Shown: in pieces, positions 1 to 12,629 of the stretch | Position numbering within the stretch: position 1 is the first letter of the stretch | How the letters are laid out: each line of letters starts with the position of its first letter | Assembly (NCBI RefSeq): GCF_004801415.1 | Contig: NZ_SSNX01000001.1 | Coordinates: 868,001 to 932,000, forward strand | Direction of reading: 5' to 3' | Source: Deinococcus sp. KSM4-11 | GTDB taxonomy: Bacteria > Deinococcota > Deinococci > Deinococcales > Deinococcaceae | Length of the DNA: 64,000 nt | Program-made: the position numbers and the translations under genes | Notes under the pieces: generated by a model | The model's database searches: none | The model's input: only the letters and a program-made list of their open reading frames with translations | Told to the model about the DNA's origin: nothing

Positions 1-920
1 TCCCGCGTGGGGAAGGTGACATCCCGTAGCGTCGCGCCAGCGCGGTGCAGGGCTGCGATCACACGCTCCAGCGAGGCTTCCTCGGCGGGCGTGACGTGCG
101 CTTCATCGCGGATCACGCCAACCACCGCTCCGGCCAGGGTGGCGGGCAGAACTGTTTCAGGGGGCGGGTCGAGGGTCACGGCATCCCGCTCGTCCGGGCC
201 ACGGATGACGTTCAGGAGCAGCGCAGCGTCCCGGACGGAACGCGTGATCGGCCCTGCCGTGTCTTGACTGTGGCTGATGGGCACGATGCCGGTGCGGGGC
301 ACCAGCCCCAGGCTCGGCTTCAGGCCCACGACGCCGTTCTGGTGCGCCGGACTGACGACGCTCCCGCTCGTCTCGGTGCCGATGGCGGCGGCGCAGAGCT
401 GCGCGGCGACGGCCACGCCACTCCCGGACGACGAGCCGCCGGTGTCCAACTCAGCACCCCAGGGGTTCACGGTCTGCCCGCCGTGCGAGGAGTACCCGTT
501 GGGCATCCCCAGGGTCATGAAATTGGCCCATTCGGTCATGTTTGCCTTGCCGAGGATCACCGCGCCGGCGGCGCGCAGCCGGGCCGCGACCGGGGCGTCC
601 ACTGTGGGCACATGCCCGGTCATCAAGACGCTCCCGGCCGTCGTGGGAAGACCCGCTACGTCGATATTGTCCTTGATCAGCACAGGAACGCCGTGCAGCA
701 CGCCGCGTTCGCCCACGGGGCGCCGGTCGAGCTCCGCCGCATCGTCTCGCGCGCGCGGATTGACCGTGATCACGGCGTGAAGCCGGGGGTTCAGGGCCTC
801 GATCCGCCGCAGGTACACGTCGGTCGCCTCGGCGGCACTCACGTCGCCCCGACGGATGGCGTCCGTCAGGGCGGTCGCGTCCAGGGCGAGGACACGGTCG
901 TCATTGGGGTGGGAGGTCAC
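1..920 (-). CDS. Amidase (amidase signature family), C-terminus outside the window
   Basis: The minus strand is open from a GTG at 920 to the window edge, giving about 306 residues. It hydrolyses amides with a Ser-cisSer-Lys triad. The lysine lies in LIKDNID (near residue 83), the glycine/serine motif GGSSSG is at about 161-166, and GTETSGS follows at about 182. The order and spacing match the amidase-signature family, whose full length is usually 450-500 residues, so roughly a third is missing. The substrate cannot be told; a GatA role is unlikely because no gatC/gatB is nearby. GTG was chosen because no in-frame ATG lies upstream of the conserved N-terminus. The family assignment is firm. 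Confidence 0.88.
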   Translation of the reverse strand, partial: MTSHPNDDRVLALDATALTDAIRRGDVSAAEATDVYLRRIEALNPRLHAVITVNPRARDDAAELDRRPVGERGVLHGVPVLIKDNIDVAGLPTTAGSVLMTGHVPTVDAPVAARLRAAGAVILGKANMTEWANFMTLGMPNGYSSHGGQTVNPWGAELDTGGSSSGSGVAVAAQLCAAAIGTETSGSVVSPAHQNGVVGLKPSLGLVPRTGIVPISHSQDTAGPITRSVRDAALLLNVIRGPDERDAVTLDPPPETVLPATLAGAVVGVIRDEAHVTPAEEASLERVIAALHRAGATLRDVTFPTR

Positions 921-970
921 CCCGGCACTCTAGTGCAGGCGGACGGTGAGGCCGTTGGCCCCCACTTCTC

Positions 971-2596
<1,626 letters not shown>

Positions 2597-2710
2597 GCTG
2601 CCAGCGTAAGCGCCCCCGCCGCGTGGGGCCGGCAGATGGCTAGGGAGACGGTGCGGGAGCCCGAAGAAATGATAAAGATGAATCCCCGCCGGGGGGACTG
2701 GACAGAATTT

Positions 2711-2724
2711 TTAGGTGCGCCTAA
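2711..2724. promoter_or_regulatory. DtxR/MntR-like operator before mntH
   Basis: TTAGG (2711-2715) and CCTAA (2720-2724) form an inverted repeat with four bases between, within an AT-rich run ending 9 bp before the mntH ATG. The shape fits operators of DtxR/MntR-family metalloregulators. The position, overlapping the expected transcription start, suggests repression of mntH by manganese or iron. The regulator itself is not in this window. Confidence 0.6.
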
Positions 2725-2733
2725 TATTCCGTC

Positions 2734-4035
<1,302 letters not shown>

Positions 4036-4071
4036 CCACCGCGCCTCCGGAGCGAATCGACGGCCCGGCGG

Positions 4072-4692
4072 TCACAACGCGACATCGAGGCGCAGGGCCG
4101 CCTCCAACCGTCGCCGGTACTGGTCGCCCGTCACCTCGGACACGCCGAGCGTCTCCAGGTGCGGATTCTGAATCTGTGCGTCCAGCAGGGTGAAGCCGCG
4201 CGCGTGCAGGTGCCGGGCCAGGTGGATCACGGCCGCCTTGCTGCCGTTCGTGTGACGGTGAAATTTGCTCTCCGCGATGAACGCCCCACCCAGCGCCAGC
4301 CCGAGGACGCCCCCGGCCAGCTCTCCGCCCTGCCAGACCTCGAAGGAGTGGGCGAGGCCGGTGGCGTGCAGCTGCATGTACAGCCCGGCAAGCTCGTGGC
4401 TGATCCATTCACCGTCACGCGGCGGGCTGCCCGGCAACTGCCCCCGACATCCGGCGATGACGTCCGCGAAGGCCGTGTCCAGGCGGGGCTCGAAGCGGGG
4501 CAGGTCTCGGGCCAGCCGGCGGGCCACATGCAGGCCCTCCTGCACGGTCAGGGGCACCAGCGCCCGCGACTCGACCGAATACCACCGGACACCCTCCCCG
4601 TTGTCCATCAGGAAGGCTCCCTGGGCGTAGCCGCGCGCCACCTCGCGCGTCCGGGAGTCCGGGTGGGTCAGGAAGGCGCGGGCCGTCGGCAT
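4072..4692 (-). CDS. aat: Leucyl/phenylalanyl-tRNA-protein transferase
   Basis: The enzyme adds Leu or Phe from charged tRNA to N-terminal Arg/Lys of proteins and so feeds the N-degron (ClpS/ClpAP) route. The 206 residues carry family motifs: HSFEVWQGGELAGGVLG, GGAFIAESKFH and a late LLDAQIQNPHLETLG. The first tryptophan block (RWYSVESRALVPL) matches the Aat N-domain. The stop of the upstream thioesterase gene lies only 3 bp before this start, so the two are probably cotranscribed. The assignment is confident. Confidence 0.93.
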   Translation of the reverse strand: MPTARAFLTHPDSRTREVARGYAQGAFLMDNGEGVRWYSVESRALVPLTVQEGLHVARRLARDLPRFEPRLDTAFADVIAGCRGQLPGSPPRDGEWISHELAGLYMQLHATGLAHSFEVWQGGELAGGVLGLALGGAFIAESKFHRHTNGSKAAVIHLARHLHARGFTLLDAQIQNPHLETLGVSEVTGDQYRRRLEAALRLDVAL

Positions 4693-4695
4693 GGC

Positions 4696-5112
4696 CTACC
4701 GGGGGTAGAGCACGGCCTGGGTGCAGCGGAACAGGGCCATGACCTTCCCAGCCGGGTCACGGACCTCGGCGTCCCAGACCTGGGTGGTGCGTCCGGCATG
4801 CACGGCCCGGGCCTCGCACGTGATGGTGCCGCTCAGGGCCGTGCCCAGGTGGTTGCTCTTGAGTTCGATGGTCGTAAAGCCCTGCGCGGCCTCCGGCAGG
4901 AGAATCCGGGTGCCGTAGCCGCAGGACGTGTCGGCCAAAGCAATCACGCTGGCAGCGTGCAGAAAGCCGTTCGGGGCGAGCAGTTCCGTCCGGATGGGCA
5001 GCTCACTGCGGATCACGCCGCGCTCGATGTGCGTGAAGCGGATGCCGATCAGACCGGGCAACTTACCCTCGCCTAAGGCATTCATGTCGTCGAGGGTGGG
5101 CAGGTCGGCCAT
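4696..5112 (-). CDS. Hot-dog fold (PaaI-like) thioesterase
   Basis: A small acyl-CoA thioesterase of 138 residues, typical single hot-dog length. LAPNGFLHAASVIALADT is the usual central helix block with an HG-like (LH) motif. The following IELKSNHLGTA and GRTTQVWDAEVRD strands are characteristic of the PaaI/YbgC group. The substrate is unknown. It is the first gene of a probable two-gene unit with aat. Confidence 0.85.
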   Translation of the reverse strand: MADLPTLDDMNALGEGKLPGLIGIRFTHIERGVIRSELPIRTELLAPNGFLHAASVIALADTSCGYGTRILLPEAAQGFTTIELKSNHLGTALSGTITCEARAVHAGRTTQVWDAEVRDPAGKVMALFRCTQAVLYPR

Positions 5113-5141
5113 GCGCGCAGGCTAGTGCATCCGTCCGGCGT

Positions 5142-6269
5142 TCAGCGGGGCCACACGCGGCCCATCCATCCGGCAGGATTGGTGCTCTCGCCCCGAACCC
5201 GGAGTTCGAGGTGCAGGTGCGCGCCGACGGCCAGTCCAGTCTCGCCAACCTCACCAACCTGCTGGCCGCGGACGACGTGCTGCCCGGCCTTCACGAGCAG
5301 TCGGCTCTGGTGGAAATATAGGCTGGTCACGCCCACACCGTGGTCGATGATTACCAGATTGCCCCGCACCGGCACGCGGCCTGCGAACACCACCGTGCCG
5401 TCGTTGACGGCCAGCACAGGCGTTCCCGCCCTGGCGGGGTAATCAGTGCCGAAATGGTAGGCGACTGGCCCTCCGGCGGTATACGTGCGCGGCTGCCCGA
5501 AGGAACTGGAGGTCGGCGCGATGCCTTTGAGCGCCGGAGTGAAAGGCTGAGTCCAGGCCTGTGGCGTCCGCAGGGCGTAGGCCTTCTCGACGGCGGCCTC
5601 CTCGGCCTTGCGGCCCGGATCGAGCAGCAGGTTGCTGACGCGGGGCGGCAGGTTCAGGTGCTGGATGGGCTGGTCGAGGCCCGTGACGGGAATCCGGCCG
5701 CGCACGAGTTCGCTGCCGACGCTCACCTCGTACACCAGCGGGTTGGTCTTGCCGAGCACCACCCGTCCGAGTACGAGATACGAGCCGGCCGCGCCGGTCG
5801 GGTGCAACACCTCGTCCGGCTGGCGGACATCCTCTCCGACCTCGCTCGGGAAGCGCACGGTGGCCTGTGTGGCCCGGGGGCCACCGAGGATCACGGCGAA
5901 GGCCTCGCCCATCCGGAGGCTGGCGGGCACGCTAATGTCCACGTCCGCAATCCTGGAAGTCGCGGCAGTCGGCACCAGCTGTTCGGGGGGCAGCGGAGAC
6001 GGGAGCCCCGGCTTGCTGGTCGCCGTCGGGGGTGTGGTGCTGGGCGGTGTGGACACTGGCATGCCGGGACTTCCTGCCTCGCCCGGCACCTTCAAGGCCT
6101 GCCCCACGCTCAGGCTGGTGGTGCCCAGGCCGTTGAGCCGCTGGAGTTCCGCCACGGTGGTGTGGAAGGTGCGGGCGATCGAGTACAGGGTGTCGCCGGG
6201 TTTCACGGTGTAGGCACCCGCGAGTCCAGTGAGCGTCAGGGCGAGCAGCAGGGTGGTGCGGCGGATCAT
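5142..6269 (-). CDS. Secreted LysM-M23 metallopeptidase
   Basis: A cell-wall endopeptidase exported by a signal peptide (residues 1-19, ending LAGAYT). One LysM peptidoglycan-binding domain follows ([15 protein letters not shown], about 20-65), then a Pro/Thr linker. A central beta domain leads to a C-terminal LytM/M23 zinc domain with YHFGTDYP (first His, Asp ligands) and HLHLELR (second motif). All metal ligands are present, so it is likely active rather than an EnvC-type activator. The 375 residues suit this architecture. Confidence 0.92.
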   Translation of the reverse strand: MIRRTTLLLALTLTGLAGAYTVKPGDTLYSIARTFHTTVAELQRLNGLGTTSLSVGQALKVPGEAGSPGMPVSTPPSTTPPTATSKPGLPSPLPPEQLVPTAATSRIADVDISVPASLRMGEAFAVILGGPRATQATVRFPSEVGEDVRQPDEVLHPTGAAGSYLVLGRVVLGKTNPLVYEVSVGSELVRGRIPVTGLDQPIQHLNLPPRVSNLLLDPGRKAEEAAVEKAYALRTPQAWTQPFTPALKGIAPTSSSFGQPRTYTAGGPVAYHFGTDYPARAGTPVLAVNDGTVVFAGRVPVRGNLVIIDHGVGVTSLYFHQSRLLVKAGQHVVRGQQVGEVGETGLAVGAHLHLELRVRGESTNPAGWMGRVWPR

Positions 6270-6356
6270 GCGCGGAGCATACGGTGGTTTGGTGAGGGCC
6301 GCCGGGACCCTGTCCTGCCCGGCAGCGGCGACCGCACTCGCTCACAGCGGGAGGGT

Positions 6357-6797
6357 TCAGTCGATGTCGAGGGTCAGGGTCACCGGTCCGTCGTTGGTCA
6401 ATTCGATGACCATATGCGCGCCGAACACTCCCTCACCGACGGCCAGGCCAAGATCGCGCAGGGCGGCGTTGAACGCGTCGTAGTGGGCCCGCGCCTGCTC
6501 CGGCGGGGCGGCGCCCAGGAAGCTCGGCCGGTTCCCGGCGCGGGTGTCGGCGTACAGCGTGAACTGGCTGATGCTCAGCACACCGCCGCCGATGTCGAGG
6601 ACGGAGCGGTTCATCTTGCCGGCGTCATCGTTGAAGATCCTGAGCTTGGAGAGCTTGACGGCCAGCCGCCGGGCGATCTCCGCCGTGTCTGCTGGCGCGA
6701 CCCCCAGCAGCACGACCAGTCCTGCCCCGGTTCGCCCGGTGACCACACCGTCGACCGTGCAGGTGGCGTGGGTGACGCGCTGGAGCACGGCCCGCAC
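6357..6797 (-). CDS. dtd: D-aminoacyl-tRNA deacylase
   Basis: The enzyme removes D-amino acids (and glycine from tRNA-Ala) from mischarged tRNA. The 146-residue product begins VRAVLQRVTHA, has the catalytic SQFTLYAD motif at about residue 78, and ends with the cross-subunit NDGPVT motif. The GTG at 6797 is chosen because DTD proteins start at this R-A-V-x-Q-R block. It also lies one base after the stop of the upstream gene, implying translational coupling. Confidence 0.93.
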   Translation of the reverse strand: MRAVLQRVTHATCTVDGVVTGRTGAGLVVLLGVAPADTAEIARRLAVKLSKLRIFNDDAGKMNRSVLDIGGGVLSISQFTLYADTRAGNRPSFLGAAPPEQARAHYDAFNAALRDLGLAVGEGVFGAHMVIELTNDGPVTLTLDID

Positions 6798-6798
6798 C

Positions 6799-7068
6799 TC
6801 AGGATTCCAGCCGGGCCCGCAGGGCGGTGATCGCACCCGTCAGGAGGTCCGCCTCGATGAGGTCGAGGTTTCCCCGCGTCTTCTCGGCGAGCATCGTGAG
6901 GAGTTTCAGGCTGCGCTGGGCGGTCTGCCGGGCACGGCCCTCCTCGAGCAGGCCGTCGCGGGCCGCGCTGGCGGTGGCGGCGTTCAGGTCGCCCAGCGCG
7001 GCCTCGGCCGTAGCCTGAAGCGAATTCACGAGTCCGACGAAATCCGGATGGGGCATGCGCCCGAGCAT
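6799..7068 (-). CDS. DUF1844-like small protein
   Basis: An 89-residue soluble, alpha-helical protein. DFVGLVNSLQATAEAALGDL and the later RQTAQRSLKLLTMLAEKTRGN match my memory of the DUF1844 family, whose function is unknown. It is coupled to dtd with a one-base gap. The start has a leaderless look: a run resembling TATGCT lies just before the ATG. Confidence 0.75.
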   Translation of the reverse strand: MLGRMPHPDFVGLVNSLQATAEAALGDLNAATASAARDGLLEEGRARQTAQRSLKLLTMLAEKTRGNLDLIEADLLTGAITALRARLES

Positions 7069-7090
7069 ACCGGCCTGACCCGCGGGTGGG

Positions 7091-7480
7091 TCAGCTGACG
7101 GCGCTGGAGTCCGCCGGGGCGTCCAGGCGGGGGCGGCGGCTGCGGGCCTCGCGGCGGGCCTTGGGATCGAGCCCGATCAGCAGGAAGAAGTTCTCCAGGG
7201 CATTTTCCTGGCCCTTGATGTCCGGGTGTTCGTGTTCAGCGGTGCCGGTCACGAAAGGCAAGGCGCGGTAGCGGTCGAGGGCGTGTTCGATCACCTCGTC
7301 GCTGGCGTGCGTCTCGGCGAAGGTGCCGAGCGCGGCGTAGATCTCGCGGCGGCTCTCGGCGTGTTTCAGGAAGGCGTCCGGGTGGGGAGTTTCGGTGGCG
7401 CGCAGCATGTCCTGACGGGCGATCCGGCGGTAATGCTTGAGTCCCAGCTGAATCTGTTCCGTGGTCATGGGTTCTTTCAT
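7091..7480 (-). CDS. Conserved hypothetical, helical 129-aa protein
   Basis: I do not recognise a family. The protein is hydrophilic and mostly helical, with charged C-terminal residues (KARREARSRRPR). The ATG at 7480 is preceded by GGAGGACCG, a strong Shine-Dalgarno, whereas the longer open frame has none. It lies 22 bp upstream of the DUF1844 gene on the same strand and may share its transcript. Confidence 0.7.
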   Translation of the reverse strand: MKEPMTTEQIQLGLKHYRRIARQDMLRATETPHPDAFLKHAESRREIYAALGTFAETHASDEVIEHALDRYRALPFVTGTAEHEHPDIKGQENALENFFLLIGLDPKARREARSRRPRLDAPADSSAVS

Positions 7481-7840
7481 CGGTCCTCCGGCTGGCTGGT
7501 CACGTGGGTCGGCAGATGGCCCTTGCCCAGAAGTATAGGAGGGGGAGCGCCCGGCGATGGCTAGGGCCGGTGGCACTGCGGTGAAAGCGCCGCCAGGTTC
7601 CTAAACCCACAACATTAGAGTATCGTGAGAAAGCTAAATAGTTCACTTCGGACATTTGCACCGTACCCAGGCAGCTTCAATGGCCACACTGCCCCATGAG
7701 CCGGAACGTGAGATCGGTGAGACTTCCTTACCCCCATCGGATGCTCACGGCGCATAAAGCCCGCATAGGCGCATACCACAACCCCATTCCCCCCACAATT
7801 AAGGCCGGAAAAATTAACGTGAGGTAAACTTCAGGGGTCG
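7481..7840. other. 360-bp intergenic region between divergent genes
   Basis: No convincing coding frame. It should hold the promoters of the 129-aa gene (minus) and of the LysM-NlpC gene (plus). An AT-rich patch at about 7605-7650 differs from the surroundings. The last 40 bp before 7841 (AAAAATTAACGTGAGGTAAAC) could supply a promoter. I see no RNA gene or repeat. Confidence 0.5.
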
Positions 7841-8482
7841 ATGAATCCTTCCCGTGTCCTCCTCACCGCCGCCGCGATGTGCATCTCGACCGCCACCGCC
7901 GCCACCTACACCGTGAAGACCGGTGACACCCTCTACTCGATCGCCCAGGCCCAGAAGACCGACGCGAGCACGCTGATGAGGATCAATCACCTCGACAGCA
8001 GCACCCTGGCCGTCGGCCAGCGGCTCGAGACCGGCAGCGCCGCGCCCGCCACGCCAAGACCCGCACCAGCACGCGCCCCCACCCAGCCCGCCGCCGCACC
8101 CACCCGTGCAGGCGGCGCCTTCACGAGAACCGCCGCCACGCGCTACCTCGGTATCCGCTACGTGCTGGGCGGCACCGGTAATGGGGGCATCGACTGCAGC
8201 GGCTTCACCCTGCGGGTCTTCCAGCAGCTCGGCATCAACCTGCCGCGCACCGCCGCCTCGCAGTGGTCGACCGGCACGGCCGTCAGCCGCCGGGATCTGC
8301 AGGCCGGCGATCTGGTGTTTTTCAACACCATGGGCCGCACCGCCAGCCACGTGGGCATCTACCTGGGTGACGGCATGATGGCCGGCGCGAACTCGTACTA
8401 CGGCAAGACCATGATCGAGCCCCTGTTCAGCAACCCGTACTGGGCCAGCCGCTACGACGGTGCCCGCCGCGTGCTGAACTGA
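7841..8482 (+). CDS. Secreted LysM-NlpC/P60 endopeptidase
   Basis: A cysteine endopeptidase that cuts peptidoglycan stem peptides outside the cytoplasm. It has a signal peptide (about 1-20), a LysM domain ([15 protein letters not shown], 24-68) and an Ala/Pro/Arg linker. The C-terminal NlpC/P60 domain has the catalytic cysteine in [10 protein letters not shown] and the histidine in [11 protein letters not shown]. The 213 residues are typical. It is monocistronic with its own terminator. Confidence 0.93.
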   Translation: MNPSRVLLTAAAMCISTATAATYTVKTGDTLYSIAQAQKTDASTLMRINHLDSSTLAVGQRLETGSAAPATPRPAPARAPTQPAAAPTRAGGAFTRTAATRYLGIRYVLGGTGNGGIDCSGFTLRVFQQLGINLPRTAASQWSTGTAVSRRDLQAGDLVFFNTMGRTASHVGIYLGDGMMAGANSYYGKTMIEPLFSNPYWASRYDGARRVLN

Positions 8483-8509
8483 CCAACACCCGGAACTTCA
8501 TCGACACGT

Positions 8510-8533
8510 CCCCGCCTTCCGGCGGGGATTTTT
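8510..8533 (+). terminator. Rho-independent terminator after the LysM-NlpC gene
   Basis: CCCCGCC, loop TTCC, GGCGGGG, then ATTTTT. The 7-bp GC stem with a T run sits 28 bp after the stop codon. Confidence 0.9.
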
Positions 8534-8618
8534 AATGTCCGGCTGGCTTCGACGGCTTGCGGAATGATAGAGGCTGGCCACCCCACTGCGAAATCGGCCA
8601 GCCTCTGAAGGACGACGG

Positions 8619-9287
8619 TTATTGCTTGATGACTTCCGCGTCCTTGGGCAGTTGGCGCAGGGCGGCGGCCGTGAGCCCGGCGTTGGTCTTGAAGGCCGAC
8701 ACGGTCAGGTCGGCGAGGGTCTTGCCGGCGTTGTTCGTGAATTGCAGACGGGTGGGACGCCATCCCGACTCGCTGATCCACACCAGGGTGCGGCCACTGT
8801 CGCCCGATTTCGGGGTGGCCTCCAGCTGGTAGATGTGCTTGCCGGCTGCGCCCGTGCTGCCCAGCAGTTTCACGTTGTACCCGCTGAGGAGCGAGGCAGT
8901 ATTGCCGAGCTGGGTGAAGTCCAGGCCCGTGAGTCCCGCCGTGTCGGCCGCTTTCGAGGTGCTCGTCACCGTGACCTGGTTGGTCAGGTACAAATACTGA
9001 CGCACCTCCGTCTTATCGGCCACCACGATGTTGTCGGCCAGGGCGTCGGGCGCGTTGAACTGCACGCGAATCAGGTTCTGCGCGGGAATGGTCTTGACGA
9101 GCACGTCGAGCTTCTGCGAGTTGCTGTCCAGGGTGGCCGTGCCCGCCAGCCGGAAGGAGATGTCCTTTGCGGCGCGCTGGGCGGCGTCGACCTTGCTTAC
9201 GATGTCCTGGGCGGTCTGGGCGTGGGCGCCGCCGAGCAGCGCGGCCACGAGGGTCAGAGTGATCGTTGTGCTCGTTCGGGCGGTCAT
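8619..9287 (-). CDS. LolA-like outer-membrane lipoprotein carrier/sorting protein
   Basis: A periplasmic lipid/lipoprotein-binding protein of the LolA/LolB fold. The 222 residues begin with a signal peptide ([11 protein letters not shown]). The mature start [20 protein letters not shown] and the repeated antiparallel strands fit this family. The ATG at 9287 is used because the signal peptide starts there. Its partners are not in this window. It could be a general outer-membrane lipid carrier rather than a true LolA. Confidence 0.75.
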   Translation of the reverse strand: MTARTSTTITLTLVAALLGGAHAQTAQDIVSKVDAAQRAAKDISFRLAGTATLDSNSQKLDVLVKTIPAQNLIRVQFNAPDALADNIVVADKTEVRQYLYLTNQVTVTSTSKAADTAGLTGLDFTQLGNTASLLSGYNVKLLGSTGAAGKHIYQLEATPKSGDSGRTLVWISESGWRPTRLQFTNNAGKTLADLTVSAFKTNAGLTAAALRQLPKDAEVIKQ

Positions 9288-9373
9288 GGGCCGAGTATCC
9301 CGTCCGTCCTCATGAGAAGCGCCCGTGCCCACTGACCCGGACTTTAGGCTCCGGGGGCGGCCCACTTACCCCG

Positions 9374-10381
9374 TCACGGCGAGGCGCTGTCGGGTGTGGC
9401 GGCATTGAGATCCAGCCCATACCCGATCCGCGCCCCGACGCCCACCTGACCGGCCAGGTCACGGCCACCACTGACTGTCAGGTTCAGGGTTCCCGAACCG
9501 AGAGGAAGGCCATAGTCCACCCCGACCCGCAGCGGAGCCGACGCGCTCCGCCAGGGCTCGTACGCGCCGTACAGCCGCAGGGTGCTGCCTGCGCCCAGGA
9601 CATCGGCCGCCGACACGCCGGCGGTCAGCCCCAGGCTGGACGGCCCGAGCAGTCCATCCACGGTGAGGGTCACGCCATCGGGCGTCGAGTAGCCAACACC
9701 TGCCGTGGCCCCCAGCACGTTCCGGCCCACCCGCGCGCCAACGCGCCACGTGAGGGTGCCCGTGACCTCAGTCTCGGGCGGGGCGTCCGGATCGTCGTCC
9801 TCGGCCGGCGGGAGCGTCCGGGTGAGGTCGTGGCGGCCCTCCACACCCCCGAAGCCCTGGGCCTGAGAACCGAACTCTCCGCCCAGGACAGCCACCAGCG
9901 TGCGGTTCACGCGGTAGCGGGCGGTCACATCGGCCGTCCAGCCCGAGGCGCGCAGGTCGGTCGGCGTGGCCGTCCAGGCGGCCAGCGGATCCACGCTCGT
10001 GGCCGACGTGGTGAAGAAGGAGCCGCCGCCGCTCAGGGCAATCGGCCCGACCGAGGCATTCGCGCGTGACGTGAGCCGCACGCCACCGGCGTATGTGACC
10101 GCCAGATCCGTGCTGGACGTGACCGCCCCCAGCGGAGGCAGCGTCAGGCTGCGCGTGTACCCGGCGTCCAGCGCCCGCGAGGACACGCCAACCTGCGCCG
10201 TGCCGCCCAGCACCCGCAGCTCGCTCAGGCCGATACGCGCCCAGCCCGAATCGAGAACGCCTGTGCCGCCGGAGCGGTAGGCGACGCCGAAATCCAGCGT
10301 AGTCGCCTGCGCCGGGCTGAGCACACTCGCCCTGAGGACACCGATGAGGGCCACGCAGGCCCAGGTAATGCGTGGGTTCAT
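9374..10381 (-). CDS. Predicted exported beta-barrel/outer-membrane protein
   Basis: The 335 residues start with a signal peptide (cleavage likely after SPAQA). They continue as alternating polar/apolar strands rich in Gly, Thr, Ser and Val, ending in repeated GVGARIGYGLDL-like strands typical of outer-membrane barrels. There is an acidic loop (EDDDPDAPPE). I do not recognise a named family. It lies 86 bp upstream of the LolA-like gene in the same direction, which suits a surface-biogenesis link. Confidence 0.65.
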   Translation of the reverse strand: MNPRITWACVALIGVLRASVLSPAQATTLDFGVAYRSGGTGVLDSGWARIGLSELRVLGGTAQVGVSSRALDAGYTRSLTLPPLGAVTSSTDLAVTYAGGVRLTSRANASVGPIALSGGGSFFTTSATSVDPLAAWTATPTDLRASGWTADVTARYRVNRTLVAVLGGEFGSQAQGFGGVEGRHDLTRTLPPAEDDDPDAPPETEVTGTLTWRVGARVGRNVLGATAGVGYSTPDGVTLTVDGLLGPSSLGLTAGVSAADVLGAGSTLRLYGAYEPWRSASAPLRVGVDYGLPLGSGTLNLTVSGGRDLAGQVGVGARIGYGLDLNAATPDSASP

Positions 10382-10455
10382 GGGGCCGAGCGTAGCAGCG
10401 CGGCGCCTCCCTGGCCCTTGAGGCTCCAGTCACATCGGCGCGCTACGCTGCGGGC

Positions 10456-10947
10456 ATGCGCCGGACCGTGACCCTGTGGCTGACCCTGCTCCCCCTGAGC
10501 GCCTGCGCTCCCACCCAGGTCATCCAGGTGCCGACCGTGGACGTGCAGAGTGTGCGCCTCACCCGCCTGTCCCTGCCGGGCGGGCTGGGCGGCGCGCCCG
10601 TGGCCGACCTGACCCTGAACCTGCGGGTGGGCAACCCGAACGTGATCGGCCTGCGGATGGCCGATATCGTGTCGGACGTGATCATCGACGGTGCGAAGGT
10701 CGGACACGTGAACCTGCCGAACGTGAACGTGCCCGCGCATGGCAGCGCGGATCAGGTGGCGAACGTGTCCATCCCGGTGACGCTCGAGACGGCCAGCGCG
10801 TTCCTGAAGGTGGCGCGCGGCCAGCTCGTCACCTACCGGCTGGACGGGGGGTTCACGGCGGATTTCGGGCCGCTGGGCCTCCAGCACTTCGGGCCGTTCA
10901 CGCTCGCGCAGGGGCAGTGGAAGCAGAACCCGATCCTCCCCTTCTGA
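10456..10947 (+). CDS. LEA14-like (WHy domain) lipoprotein
   Basis: A 163-residue lipoprotein (lipobox LSAC, Cys 17) with one LEA-2/WHy domain: [20 protein letters not shown] is the usual N-P-N block. Such domains are linked to desiccation and stress protection; the role here is inferred. The TACGCT box ends 6 bp before the ATG, suggesting a leaderless mRNA. Confidence 0.8.
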   Translation: MRRTVTLWLTLLPLSACAPTQVIQVPTVDVQSVRLTRLSLPGGLGGAPVADLTLNLRVGNPNVIGLRMADIVSDVIIDGAKVGHVNLPNVNVPAHGSADQVANVSIPVTLETASAFLKVARGQLVTYRLDGGFTADFGPLGLQHFGPFTLAQGQWKQNPILPF

Positions 10948-10975
10948 CCTCCCCGCGACCCGCTACGCTGAACGC

Positions 10976-12148
10976 ATGACCTCCCGGCCCACCGACGACC
11001 CGCAGCGCGCCTGGGCCTACCGCCCGGCGACGCCCCTGCACGGCACTCCGGGCGGCCCCCTGAGCGGCCTGAGCTTCAGCGTAAAGGATCTGTACGGCGT
11101 GCCCGGCTGGCCCCTGCAGGCCAGTACTCTTGCTCCCGTGCCGGATCCGGGAGAGAGCGAACTGGTACGCCGGCTGCTGACGCTCGGAGCCGACGCCGTG
11201 GGCAAGACGCACCTGCACGAGATCGCGCTGGGGATCACGGGCATGAACGGCTATGGCGGAACCACGCACCCACACGACCCGCAGCGCGTGCCGGGCGGCA
11301 GTTCCAGCGGCGCGGCCGTCAGCGTGGCGCTGGGGCAGGTGGACTTCGCCCTGGGAACAGACACGGGTGGCAGCATCCGCGTCCCGGCCGCGTGGTGCGG
11401 GGTCGTGGGCTTCAAGCCGACCAAGGGACACCCGGACTGGAGCACGGCGGGCGTCTTGCCGCTGTCGTGGACGTGCGATCACGCGGGGCCGCTCGCCGCT
11501 GACGTGACGACGGTCACGCGCGTCCACGCGGCTCTGACTGGAGTGCCGATTGAACCGGAAACATGGAAGGGGCGGCGTGTGGGGCTGTGGCTCCCGGACG
11601 GCTGGACGGACGCTGCGGTCGCCTCGGCCGTCCTGGCCTACGCCGACATGCTGCGGGAATGCGGCGCCCTCGTCGAACCCGTGGCCTTTCCCGAAGTCAT
11701 GGACGCCTACACCCCGATCGTGCTCTCGGAGGCCGCTCACGTGCATGCGAACGCCTTGCAGGGGGATGATCCGGGCTTCCTGCCCTTCACGCTGGGAGCC
11801 CTGCGGCAGGGGCAGGCCATCAGTGAGGCCGACTACCGGGCTGCCTTCGACCGCCGTGCCGAGTACCGGGCCCTGCTCGACGGCCTCCTGATCGCCTACG
11901 ATGTGCTCCTTGCCCCGGCGGTGCCCACGCCCACGCCCCTGATCGACCAGGACGAGGTCGAGATTGGAGCAGGCGTCCTGCCCCTGCGCCGGGCTGTGCT
12001 GCGCCTCACCGCGCCCTTCAGCCTGCTGGGCGTGCCGACGCTCGCCCTGCCTACGGCCACGCCGTTTGTGGGCGTGCAGCTCATCGGGCGGCACGGACAG
12101 GATGACCGTCTGCTGGGCCTGGGGCTGGCGCTGGAGGGCCGCCCGTGA
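10976..12148 (+). CDS. Amidase (amidase signature family)
   Basis: A cytoplasmic amide hydrolase of 390 residues. The catalytic lysine is in [10 protein letters not shown] (near 37), the [13 protein letters not shown] block is at about 104-116, and [12 protein letters not shown] follows. All three triad residues are present. It is shorter than GatA and has no partner genes. It is a second, clearly distinct amidase besides the one at the left edge. A TACGCT box lies 6 bp before the ATG (leaderless). Confidence 0.9.
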   Translation: MTSRPTDDPQRAWAYRPATPLHGTPGGPLSGLSFSVKDLYGVPGWPLQASTLAPVPDPGESELVRRLLTLGADAVGKTHLHEIALGITGMNGYGGTTHPHDPQRVPGGSSSGAAVSVALGQVDFALGTDTGGSIRVPAAWCGVVGFKPTKGHPDWSTAGVLPLSWTCDHAGPLAADVTTVTRVHAALTGVPIEPETWKGRRVGLWLPDGWTDAAVASAVLAYADMLRECGALVEPVAFPEVMDAYTPIVLSEAAHVHANALQGDDPGFLPFTLGALRQGQAISEADYRAAFDRRAEYRALLDGLLIAYDVLLAPAVPTPTPLIDQDEVEIGAGVLPLRRAVLRLTAPFSLLGVPTLALPTATPFVGVQLIGRHGQDDRLLGLGLALEGRP

Positions 12149-12567
12149 ACCGCTGCCTGCCGCTCCTGCTCCTGCTGGCCTCCTGCGCGCCCACGTCCAC
12201 CCGGCAGACCGTGCAGGTGTTCGAGGGCTCCGCGCGCGTGCTGCTGACCATCCAGTCGTACCGGCTGTCGTTTACCGAGGAACCCACCACACACACCATC
12301 CGGGGCACCCTGGAGAATCGCACCAGCGGTGACACCTTCTCTGCTCAGGGCACCCTGCTGCCCGGCCCGGACGGCACGGTGCTGACCGCTGACGTCAGCG
12401 CGGGCGACGTGCCGCACATCAACGCCACCGTCTTCGGCTTCGGCGTGAAAGACCTGCCCCTCAAGGCGGGCGCCCAGCTGAACGGCATCATCAGCGGGAA
12501 CACATTGACCGGCAGCCTGCGCGTGAACGGGTTCAAGTCCGCCCTCACCATGACCCGCGTGCCCTGA
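12145..12567 (+). CDS. Small lipoprotein
   Basis: A 140-residue protein with a lipobox LLASCAP (Cys 14) followed by beta-rich sequence; function unknown. The GTG start overlaps the amidase stop (GTGA), so the two are translationally coupled. It resembles the next gene in composition, and both may be envelope lipoproteins of one family type. Confidence 0.75.
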   Translation: MNRCLPLLLLLASCAPTSTRQTVQVFEGSARVLLTIQSYRLSFTEEPTTHTIRGTLENRTSGDTFSAQGTLLPGPDGTVLTADVSAGDVPHINATVFGFGVKDLPLKAGAQLNGIISGNTLTGSLRVNGFKSALTMTRVP

Positions 12568-12629
12568 GTGCCCCCCCTGACCACCCTCTTCGTCAGCCGT
12601 GCTTCATGATCGCCCGGTACGCTCGCGCC

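Noticed and set aside
1..920. gatA of the amidotransferase complex
   Set aside because: No gatB or gatC next to it, and the motif spacing fits generic amidases equally well.
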